DNA of 47,356 nt from G021776435 sp046756245 (GTDB lineage Bacteria > Pseudomonadota > Alphaproteobacteria > Caulobacterales > Parvularculaceae), in the NCBI GenBank assembly GCA_046756245.1, contig JBHHVZ010000010.1, forward strand, positions 1 to 47,356, read 5' to 3'. The notes under the pieces are model-generated. The model saw only the letters and a list, made by a program, of their open reading frames with translations. It made no database searches and was not told the DNA's origin. Numbering within the stretch: position 1 is the first letter of the stretch; each line of letters begins with the position of its first letter. This document shows positions 41,481 through 47,356 of the stretch, piece after piece. The translations under genes and the position numbers were made by a program.

Positions 41481-41765
41481 CCCTTCGCCAAGGCTTCGAA
41501 TGGCGAGTGACCGGATATTTGCGTATTAATAAAACTCGTCCGCCGAAGCTTTAGCGTAGGCGGATCCTCCCCTGCTGCGGCGCCCTTCACAGCTTATCGA
41601 GCGAAGCGAGATTAGCGAGAGGGCTGTCGCGCCGTACTCCGGACTTGATCCGGTGGAAGGCGGCCTTCTCGCTGCTACGGCTTGGCAAGCCAGCCACTAC
41701 GTTCAAACATTCTCCCTCCAGGGGCGCCAACCTTCGCACCCGAGGACGCCTCAGCTCGGCGAACC
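41481..41765. other. Intergenic region after tRNA-Thr with a partial tRNA copy
   Basis: The 285 bp contain no credible gene. At 41564-41590 ATCCTCCCCTGC-TGC-GGCGCCCTTC repeats the 3' end of the tRNA gene and its flank (41462-41486) with a 3-base insertion and a 3-base gap. It may be a remnant of an integration or duplication. Confidence 0.55.
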
Positions 41766-42515
41766 CTAGGACTTGCCCAAGAGAAATTTCGCGATCCTTT
41801 TGATCGGCGCCGGCGTCGCCGCCTTAACCCTCTTCATCAGGCCGGGCCTTTTGGGAAGCTGATTGCGGAGCCCGAAATCGTCGTAAATTCCGACGAGATC
41901 TTCGAAAGAAAACCCGTCCCCGGTCTGCTTTTGGATCAGGAACTGGCTGTTGGGCAGCGCGTATATCGGCGCGCCGACGGCCTCCGCGAAATAGACGGCG
42001 AAAGGAAAGACCAGCGTCGGTTCGAATTGCGCCGGATGGTGCCACATGTTGCGCGCGAGATCATCGCCGCCGACAACGCCGCCCGGTTTCACTTTCGCAT
42101 AGGAGCGGATGAGATCGATCGATATGCCTTTCAGCGTGTGATCGCCGTCGATATAAACAAAGTCGAGCGAATTATCCGGAATGGCGTCGATGACTTCCGT
42201 CGTTTTTCCCCGAAGCACTGAAATGCGGTCCTTCGCAAAGTCGGTTTTCGACATCGCTTCGGCGTAAATGGCCGCGAACGCATCGTCCTCGACATTGGCC
42301 GGCTTGTTCCAGGCGTCGAGACGGCGCCACGGATCGATCATGAAATACTGCTCGATCCCCGGGCAGCGCTTCAGAATTTCCGCCGCGAAGTCGCCCTTCC
42401 AGACGCCGACTTCAGCGGCGCTCGCCGCGCCTTGTTTCACGAGAAGCTGCGCCCAGAAATCAATCCTCGTCGGAGCGTTCAAACATTCGTCAATCGTGGA
42501 TCGTAGCGATGTCAT
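41766..42515 (-). CDS. Class I SAM-dependent methyltransferase (Methyltransf_24-like)
   Basis: This 249-aa protein has AAEVGVWKGDFAAEILKRCP as motif I and LDFVYIDGDHTLKGISIDL with the DGDH that is typical of the Methyltransf_24 group, enzymes often found with glycans or natural products. KPGGVVGGDDLA follows. It has no signal peptide. ATG 42515 is the start. The C-terminal 30 residues are basic. Substrate unknown. Confidence 0.85.
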   Translation of the reverse strand: MTSLRSTIDECLNAPTRIDFWAQLLVKQGAASAAEVGVWKGDFAAEILKRCPGIEQYFMIDPWRRLDAWNKPANVEDDAFAAIYAEAMSKTDFAKDRISVLRGKTTEVIDAIPDNSLDFVYIDGDHTLKGISIDLIRSYAKVKPGGVVGGDDLARNMWHHPAQFEPTLVFPFAVYFAEAVGAPIYALPNSQFLIQKQTGDGFSFEDLVGIYDDFGLRNQLPKRPGLMKRVKAATPAPIKRIAKFLLGKS

Positions 42516-42592
42516 CTGGAACCGCGCCTTTCAGCTTTACAGGAAGAAATGCAGGATTTCCGAACCGTATGGAATATCAATTGCGGATGCAT

Positions 42593-43480
42593 CTACGCCA
42601 TCATCTTTTCGATCGGCAGAACGAGGATGGCGCTGGCGCCGAGCGCCTTGAGATCCTCAAGCGTGTCCCAGAAGACGCTTTCGCGGCAGACCGCGTGAAT
42701 GGCGACGCGGTCTTCCTTGCCGGCGAGCGCCAGCACGGTCGGCGCTTCGGCGCCCGGCAGGCGCGCGGTGATGGCGGGAACCGCTTCGCGCGGCGCGTTC
42801 ATCATCACATATTTCGCCTCGCGCGAGGTCATGACGCCGTCTATACGTTTCAACAGCGCCTCGAACACCGCCTGTTTGGCGGGACTGAAGGCGGCGGGGT
42901 TGCGGATGAGGACGGCTTCCGATTCAAACGCCGTCGCGACAGGGCGCAAGCCGTTGGCGTCGAGCGTCGCGCCGGTAGAGACGATATCGCAGACCGCATC
43001 GGCGATTTTCAGTCGCGGCGCCACCTCAACGGATCCCTTCATCGTCACCACGCGGGCGTCGACGCCGTGCTTGTCGAGATAACGCCGCGTCAGGCCGGGA
43101 TAGGAGGTGGCGATGCGTTTGCTTTCCAGCGAAGCGGCGCCGTCGAACGACCATTCCTTGGGCGCGGCGAGCATCAGTCGGCAACGGCCGAAGCCGAGCC
43201 GCAACTCTTCCCGAGCCGGCGCGTCATGATCCTGCGTCAGGCGGTCTTCTTCAAAGACGTTGCTCCCGACCACGCCGATATCGCAGGCGTCATCAGCGAC
43301 GAAAGCCGGGATGTCGTCATCGCGCAGCAGCAGCACATCAATCGGCATTTCCTGCACCCGGCCGTAAAGTCGGTCGCGGCCGCGCGAGATGGTGAGGCCG
43401 CATTTCTTCAGAAGATCAATGCTTCCTTCGGACAGCCGGCCCGATTTCTGGATGGCGATGCGCAAACGGTCGTCGCTCAT
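42593..43480 (-). CDS. hisG: ATP phosphoribosyltransferase (long form)
   Basis: HisG starts histidine synthesis by joining ATP and PRPP, and is inhibited by histidine. The N-terminus RLRIAIQKSGRLSEGSIDLL, then DIGVVGSNVFEED and the PRPP-loop region DIVSTGATLDANGL are present. The C-terminal regulatory domain is visible (VAIHAVCRESVFWDTLEDLK), so this is the long form of 295 aa without a need for HisZ. I chose ATG 43480 with GGAG upstream; the frame beyond it runs into a palindromic repeat. Confidence 0.97.
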   Translation of the reverse strand: MSDDRLRIAIQKSGRLSEGSIDLLKKCGLTISRGRDRLYGRVQEMPIDVLLLRDDDIPAFVADDACDIGVVGSNVFEEDRLTQDHDAPAREELRLGFGRCRLMLAAPKEWSFDGAASLESKRIATSYPGLTRRYLDKHGVDARVVTMKGSVEVAPRLKIADAVCDIVSTGATLDANGLRPVATAFESEAVLIRNPAAFSPAKQAVFEALLKRIDGVMTSREAKYVMMNAPREAVPAITARLPGAEAPTVLALAGKEDRVAIHAVCRESVFWDTLEDLKALGASAILVLPIEKMMA

Positions 43481-43496
43481 AAGATTTCTCCGGTCG

Positions 43497-43573
43497 CTAG
43501 TGGTCCGATTCCGACATTTGCATCCCGTTGCAGCACGTTCGAGAGCAAATGTCGGAATCAAAAGGACCACTAG
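43497..43573. repeat. CTAG-bounded palindrome 1 (77 bp)
   Basis: CTAGTGGTCC and GGACCACTAG form the ends; GATTCCGACATTTGC and GCAAATGTCGGAATC form the inner arms. One side has AAAA inserted between the outer and inner arms. It lies 16 bp upstream of the hisG start. Confidence 0.85.
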
Positions 43574-43586
43574 CAATTATTTGATT

Positions 43587-43664
43587 CTAGTGGAGCTTTT
43601 GAATTTGACATTCGATACGAGACTGGCTGCAAGCGGTGATCGAATGTCAAATTCGCTCCACTAG
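43587..43664. repeat. CTAG-bounded palindrome 2 (78 bp)
   Basis: CTAGTGGAGC and GCTCCACTAG are the ends; GAATTTGACATTCGAT and ATCGAATGTCAAATTC are the inner arms, with an extra TTTT on one side. The plan matches palindrome 1 although the arm sequence differs. Confidence 0.85.
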
Positions 43665-43726
43665 AGCGCATTCCGAAAAGTGGGAACCGGTTTTCGGATA
43701 AAATGCGCGACAAAACAAAAACCTAG
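43661..43726. repeat. CTAG-bounded repeat 3 (widespread alphaproteobacterial type)
   Basis: This runs CTAGAGCGCATT...AATGCGC...CTAG around the core CCGAAAAGTGGGAACCGGTT, which pairs with TTTTCGG. From memory this core is a common intergenic palindrome in rhizobia, Brucella and relatives. It shares its CTAG ends with palindromes 2 and 4. Confidence 0.85.
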
Positions 43727-43766
43727 AGCATGTTCTCCGACTCGCATTTCGGAGAACATGCTCTAG
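43723..43766. repeat. CTAG-bounded palindrome 4 (44 bp)
   Basis: CTAGAGCATGTTCTCCGA pairs perfectly with TCGGAGAACATGCTCTAG over 18 bp around an 8-base loop. It shares its first CTAG with repeat 3. Confidence 0.88.
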
Positions 43767-43996
43767 CACGCCGCAGGTGTAAAAACGCGGCGCGTGAAGG
43801 CGCGCAAAGGTGCGAAAATGCAGGCGCGACGAAAAATCCGCTCCGACGCCGCCGACGCCGTGCGCATCGTCCAAAACGACCCCCGCTCTGCAGCAATTGC
43901 GAAGCGGAGCCGATCCCCATCCTGTTTTATTGTATTAATATATTGAGACATAACAAAAACTCCCCGCCCCGGAGCGCGCCGCGCCGGAAAAACGCT

Positions 43997-44308
43997 TCAG
44001 CGTCCGCGCTCCAAAACAAGTCGGTATCCGCTCCAGCCCTCCTCGCCCAGAAACCGCGCGACGCGCGCCACCGTCGCGGTGCTGGCGCCGGTTTCGGCGG
44101 CGATGTCGCGATAGGAAAGCGCGCCGGCGTACAACAGGCGCGCAATGCGCCAGCGTTCGGCCAGGGCCTCGATTTCGGCCGGCGTCGCCAGGTCGCGCAG
44201 GAAGCGTTCGACCTCGGTCGCGCTTTTGAGCTTTGATATGGCCGCAAACAGCGCTTTTCCCTCCCGGGTGCGCGCCGCTGCCGTCTTCTGTCTCTTCGGT
44301 CCGCGCAT
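43997..44308 (-). CDS. TrpR/YerC-YecD family protein (103 aa)
   Basis: The protein is helical and has a Trp-repressor-like helix-turn-helix: TPAEIEALAERWRIARLL followed by SYRDIAAETGASTATVARVA and RFLGEEGWSGYRLVL. The family contains putative regulators of unknown target. I chose ATG 44308, which has AAGGA just upstream; the frame continues to 44350. A strong palindrome at 44467-44486 lies 159 bp upstream. It converges toward the hisG repeats. Confidence 0.85.
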   Translation of the reverse strand: MRGPKRQKTAAARTREGKALFAAISKLKSATEVERFLRDLATPAEIEALAERWRIARLLYAGALSYRDIAAETGASTATVARVARFLGEEGWSGYRLVLERGR

Positions 44309-44466
44309 GAACGTTCCTTTCGATTCGAACGACGCTGCACTGACCGCCACTCATAACGTCAGGAAAAAGCCTTCAATTCCAATGTCGATCTTCAAATGGA
44401 ATCTCAGGCCGTCAGTGCAGCCTGGCGTCAGACGGCCGGCTTTTCCGGCCCTTTCGATTGAATTCA

Positions 44467-44486
44467 TGTTTTAATACATTAAAACA
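44467..44486. promoter_or_regulatory. 20-bp AT-rich palindrome upstream of the TrpR-like gene
   Basis: TGTTTTAAT and ATTAAAACA pair perfectly around AC. It lies between the SDR stop and the TrpR-like start, in a locally AT-rich patch. It is a good candidate operator, for example for the TrpR-like protein itself. Confidence 0.55.
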
Positions 44487-44553
44487 ACAGGCGCAAGAGG
44501 CCTTTTCGCGCCCGCCCGCTTGCAGCGCGGCCAACACAAGGAGAGCCGCGCCG

Positions 44554-45327
44554 TTATTGCGCCGTGATGCCGCCGTCGATCTTGAACTCCGACGCGGTCA
44601 CGAACCGCGATTCGTCGGACGCGAGATAAAGAACCGCATAGCCCACGTCTTCCGGCTCGCCGAGGCGTTTCAATGGGATTTGCCGGGCGAGTTTCTCCTC
44701 CCCGTTTTCGCCGCCGCCGGCGAAAGCGACCAGCGGATCGATGATCGGCGTGCGCGTAAACGCGGGATGGACGGAATTGCAGCGAATGTCGAGGCCTTCG
44801 CGCGCGCAGTGCAGCGCGATCGACTTGGTCATCATCCACACCGCCGCTTTAGCGGCGTTGTAGGAAAGCATGTCGGCATGCGCGATCATGCCGGCGACCG
44901 ACGAGATGTTGACGATCGAGGCGGGCTGGGCGGCCTTCAGATAAGGCATGGCGGCTTTCGTGCCCATGAAGATCGAGTCGACGTCGATTTCCTGCACGCG
45001 CCGCCAATTTTCAAACGTTTCCGTCTCGATCGATCCGAACGAGGCGACGCCGGCGTTATTCACGAGCACATTGATTCCGCCCATAAAGGAGTCGGCGCCG
45101 GCCAGCGCCGCCTTCCAGTCGTCTTCGCTCGTCACATCATGGGCGAACGCGGCGGTCGCGCCTTCGTGCTTTTCGTTGATCTTCGCCGCCGTCGCTTCGG
45201 CGCCTTCGGCGTTGATGTCGGTCAGCGTGACTTTCGCGCCCTCATCGGCCAGCATCCGCGCAATACACGCTCCGAGCCCCTGCGCCGCGCCGGTGATGAA
45301 CGCCTTCTTGCCTGCAACTCGCGCCAT
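44554..45327 (-). CDS. SDR family oxidoreductase
   Basis: This 257-aa short-chain dehydrogenase has the cofactor loop TGAAQGLG at about 12-19, Asp37 in LTDINAEG which favours NAD, NNAG at 90-93, and Ser142, Tyr156 and Lys160 as the catalytic set. It resembles 3- or 17-beta-hydroxysteroid dehydrogenase-like members, but such enzymes vary widely in substrate. It starts at ATG 45327, 17 bp after the small membrane protein gene. Confidence 0.9.
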   Translation of the reverse strand: MARVAGKKAFITGAAQGLGACIARMLADEGAKVTLTDINAEGAEATAAKINEKHEGATAAFAHDVTSEDDWKAALAGADSFMGGINVLVNNAGVASFGSIETETFENWRRVQEIDVDSIFMGTKAAMPYLKAAQPASIVNISSVAGMIAHADMLSYNAAKAAVWMMTKSIALHCAREGLDIRCNSVHPAFTRTPIIDPLVAFAGGGENGEEKLARQIPLKRLGEPEDVGYAVLYLASDESRFVTASEFKIDGGITAQ

Positions 45328-45344
45328 AAGGTCTAGCCCAGAAC

Positions 45345-45599
45345 TTATTGATCTTTCGAGTATCTCAGAGCGTTCCAGATTCTGCTGAGATATTCGACCA
45401 TCGCCGCTGACCCCAGCAAAAACAAAGAATCAAGAATGCTAAATAGCAATCCCGAAAAGCCAACCCCCTCTCGGGATATGCCTTCCGGGACCTGCGACCA
45501 TTGGATGAAGGTTTCGATCAAATCATAAAACCCAACGACGAACCAAATCGCTGATCCCATGGCGAGAATGACAGCGATCTTATTAAATCCCGCCATCAC
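45345..45599 (-). CDS. Small two-helix membrane protein (84 aa)
   Basis: The product has a hydrophobic segment at about 8-30 and a second at about 47-70, with a short polar loop between. I recognise no family. It begins with GTG at 45599, overlapping the TGA stop of the zeta subunit gene, or with the next codon ATG 45596. Its codon use is somewhat more AT-rich than its neighbours. Being coupled to the zeta gene hints at a role at the membrane, but this is only positional. Confidence 0.6.
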   Translation of the reverse strand: MMAGFNKIAVILAMGSAIWFVVGFYDLIETFIQWSQVPEGISREGVGFSGLLFSILDSLFLLGSAAMVEYLSRIWNALRYSKDQ

Positions 45600-45919
45600 C
45601 CCTTCTCCTTAATCTCCTCGATGGCGGCGGCGAGGAATTCCTCCATGTGGCGGCGGATCTGGTGGTCCGACTGGTCGACGCCGGCGGCGTCGAAATCGCC
45701 GCGAATCTTGCGGAAGACGTCTTCGTCGCCCGGCTCTTCGAGATCGGCCTTGACCACTGACCGGGCATACTCCTCTGCCTTGTCGCCGCTGTAGCCAAGC
45801 ATTTCCGCCGCCCACAGCCCGAGAAGCTTGTTGCGGCGCGCGGTCGCCCGGAACTGAAGGTCCTGGTCGTGGGCGAATTTCTTCTCGTACTTGTCCTTTC
45901 GGTCGTCGAAGGTGGTCAT
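45596..45919 (-). CDS. F1-ATPase inhibitor subunit zeta (DUF1476)
   Basis: The zeta subunit of alphaproteobacteria, known from Paracoccus, blocks reverse rotation of F1-ATPase by inserting its N-terminus. The 107-aa protein has the family start TTFDDRKDKYEKKFAHD, then LQFRATARRNKLLGLWAAE and the end DHQIRRHMEEFLAAAIEEI. It starts at ATG 45919 and is divergent from purC, a layout common in the class. Confidence 0.92.
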   Translation of the reverse strand: MTTFDDRKDKYEKKFAHDQDLQFRATARRNKLLGLWAAEMLGYSGDKAEEYARSVVKADLEEPGDEDVFRKIRGDFDAAGVDQSDHQIRRHMEEFLAAAIEEIKEKG

Positions 45920-46194
45920 CGTCTGGGTCTCCGAAAATACGCAAAAGCGCTGCTGAAGCGCGGCCGGCGGCGTGCACGCCCCTGTTCTTTATCGGTCCTC
46001 GGGCGCGGGCGCAATCGCAGCAAAAAAGAGCGGGAACGGGGTTTTCATTCCGGTCCCGGACGCGTATCACCCGCGCTTTCCGCATGCTCGACGCCGTGCT
46101 AGCCAAGGTCTGGCGGCGGGCCGGCGAGTCGCCCGACCCTAGCCCGCAGACCGTCGCGGATCCCGCCGCCGAAAGGCCCAGAAGGACGAAACCC

Positions 46195-46971
46195 ATGGCC
46201 CGTCGCAAGCAGGTTTATGAGGGCAAGGCCAAGATCCTGTTCGAGGGGCCCGAGCCCGGCACCCTTATCCAGTATTTCAAGGACGACGCCACCGCCTTCA
46301 ACAACAAGAAGCACGCGGTGCTCGAAGGCAAGGGCGTCCTCAACAACCGCATATCCGAATTTATCATGATGGGGCTGGAACGCATCGGCGTGCCGACCCA
46401 TTTCATCCGCCGCCTCAACATGCGCGAGCAGCTTGTGCGGCATCTCGAGATCATTCCGCTCGAGGTCGTGGTGCGCAACGTCGCCGCCGGCGCCGTCGTC
46501 AAGCGCCTCGGGCTCGAGGACGGCGCGGCGCTGCCGCGCTCGATCATCGAGTTCTATCACAAGAACGACGATCTCGGCGATCCGATGGTCTCCGAAGAAC
46601 ATATCACTGCGTTTAACTGGGCCAGCCCGCAGGAAATCGACGACATGATGGCGCTGGCGCTCCGCATCAACGATTTCCTTTCGGGCCTGTTCGCCGGAGT
46701 CGGCATCAAGCTCGTCGACTTCAAGGTCGAATTCGGCCGCCAGTATGAAGGCGACATGATGCGCCTCGTCGTCGCCGACGAAATCAGCCCCGATTCCTGC
46801 CGGCTGTGGGACATCGAGTCCGGCGACATCATGGACAAGGACCGCTTCCGCAAGGATCTCGGCGGCGTCACCGAAGCGTACCGCGAAGTCGCCCGCCGGC
46901 TCGGCGTGATGCGCGAGGCCGAAAGCTCCGGCGCGCGCGGCCCCGTCCTCGTCAGCGACAACGAGAAGTGA
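46195..46971 (+). CDS. purC: Phosphoribosylaminoimidazole-succinocarboxamide synthase
   Basis: PurC joins CAIR and aspartate to make SAICAR in purine synthesis. VYEGKAKILFEGPEPGTLIQ, the core LEIIPLEVVVRNVAAGAVVK, and KLVDFKVEFGRQYEGDMM plus ADEISPDSCRLWD are classic. I chose ATG 46195 (258 aa) behind AGAAGGAC; the open frame reaches back to 46084 without family sequence. The 275 bp before it hold the divergent promoters. Confidence 0.98.
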   Translation: MARRKQVYEGKAKILFEGPEPGTLIQYFKDDATAFNNKKHAVLEGKGVLNNRISEFIMMGLERIGVPTHFIRRLNMREQLVRHLEIIPLEVVVRNVAAGAVVKRLGLEDGAALPRSIIEFYHKNDDLGDPMVSEEHITAFNWASPQEIDDMMALALRINDFLSGLFAGVGIKLVDFKVEFGRQYEGDMMRLVVADEISPDSCRLWDIESGDIMDKDRFRKDLGGVTEAYREVARRLGVMREAESSGARGPVLVSDNEK

Positions 46972-46988
46972 TCAGCGCCATTTCAAAT

Positions 46989-47177
46989 TAGGGCTTGTTG
47001 AGATTCATCTCTCCACGTCATCCCGTGCGCAATGCAGCACGTGAGTGCTGCTTTGCCGACACGGGATCGGATAAGATTGGGCGTTGCCGACAGCGATCCC
47101 GGATCAGCGCAGCAGCGTTTCACGCTGCGGCGCATCCGGGATGACGGGTGAGACGGCCTGAATCTCAACAGACCTTA
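46989..47177. repeat. TA-bounded double-hairpin element, copy C (MITE-like)
   Basis: This 189-bp element starts TA-GGGCTTGTTGAGATTCA and ends TGAATCTCAACAGACCT-TA. Inside are two hairpins: ATCCCGTG...CACGGGAT enclosing GCAGCAC/GTGCTGC (47020-47067), and ATCCCGGAT...ATCCGGGAT enclosing GCAGCGT/ACGCTGC (47096-47142). The right TA is part of the TAA stop of the next gene. Plan as in copies A and B, but the sequence is different. Confidence 0.8.
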
Positions 47178-47356
47178 GGCGGCGTTCACGAAACGTCGAG
47201 CCGCAAGAATTCCAAACCCGGTTACGGCGCCGGAGCCGGCCCGGCTGTTCAGCCGATCTCCGCCGATGACGTCCAGCATGCCGTCGCCGGTGATGTCGGC
47301 CACGAACAGCTCCTGCGAGTTGAAGAAGTCGTACGGCAGGTTGCTGCCGATGCCGC
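47175..47356 (-). CDS. C-terminal end of an FG-GAP/VCBS repeat protein (partial)
   Basis: The last 60 codons of a leftward gene lie at the window end; the start is outside. The peptide holds ELFVADITGDGMLDVIGGD, a calcium-binding repeat of the FG-GAP/VCBS kind, and ends in ILAARRFVNAA. Such repeats occur in large secreted or surface proteins. Its stop TAA at 47175-47177 is formed by the edge of repeat element C. Confidence 0.78.
   Translation of the reverse strand, partial: GIGSNLPYDFFNSQELFVADITGDGMLDVIGGDRLNSRAGSGAVTGFGILAARRFVNAA

Noticed and set aside
47010..47152. Possible CRISPR or phage att site from the repeated CATCCCG motifs
   Set aside because: The motifs are the arms of two hairpins in element C, with no regularly spaced direct repeats.

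Overview
The window is a dense piece of chromosome from a GC-rich alphaproteobacterium. The gene families and their order point to the class: ihfA-MerR-tRNA-Pro next to fabH-plsX-DUF177, glyA-nrdR, a MucR/Ros regulator, an LdtR-like MarR regulator, the block murA-DUF2948-hisD-UPF0262-LMW phosphatase-infA-maf-RNase E/G-yacG, Coq4, and the F1-ATPase inhibitor subunit zeta (DUF1476) divergent from purC. A Parvularculaceae/Hyphomonadaceae-like host is my best guess, but that is inference. I see no rRNA operon, CRISPR array, transposase or prophage.

Layout. 1-4.4 kb: tRNA-Pro (cut by the window start), a MerR regulator, ihfA, then fabH, plsX, DUF177 and a cytochrome bc1 assembly chaperone, all leftward. 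4.4-8.2 kb: bamE rightward, then thiL, nusB, nrdR and glyA leftward; the riboflavin genes that often sit between nrdR and nusB are missing. 8.7-14 kb: mucR, ldtR-like, hemB, ggt and a nitronate monooxygenase. 14-15.7 kb: two exported proteins, one Cys-rich with a CARDB domain and one acidic repeat lipoprotein. 15.9-21.2 kb: pyruvate kinase, then a three-gene unit (sugar-transfer-type ATP-grasp enzyme, DegT-type PLP enzyme, His-rich multi-pass membrane protein) of unknown product. 21.2-24 kb: upp, an AT-richer sulfotransferase islet, and a dienelactone hydrolase. 24-28.5 kb: acyltransferase, threonine synthase-like enzyme, two TPR proteins, and 3-hydroxybutyrate dehydrogenase. 28.5-32.2 kb: TonB receptor, DUF2946-like protein behind a Zur-like box, and an MFS transporter. 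32.2-39.2 kb: the yacG-to-murA housekeeping block. 39.4-47.4 kb: coq4, two methyltransferases, tRNA-Thr, hisG, a TrpR/YerC-like regulator, an SDR, a small membrane protein, the zeta subunit, purC, and the C-terminus of an FG-GAP/VCBS protein at the window edge.

The most striking non-genic content is repetitive DNA. Three elements (34905-35173, 40255-40526, 46989-47177) share one plan: TA at the edges (CA at one edge of the second), terminal inverted repeats starting GGG or AGG, and two internal hairpins. In the first two copies the stem sequences differ but each arm still pairs with its partner. In all three cases the edge TA is part of the stop codon of a neighbouring gene. A second system is a chain of four palindromes joined at CTAG (43497-43766) directly upstream of hisG. 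A third is a pair of REP-like double hairpins (11038-11103 and 37089-37154) in opposite orientation. Several palindromic operator candidates lie at 8363, 9923, 15078, 30979 and 44467.

All start-site choices, pairings and motif positions were read by eye; no database search was possible.
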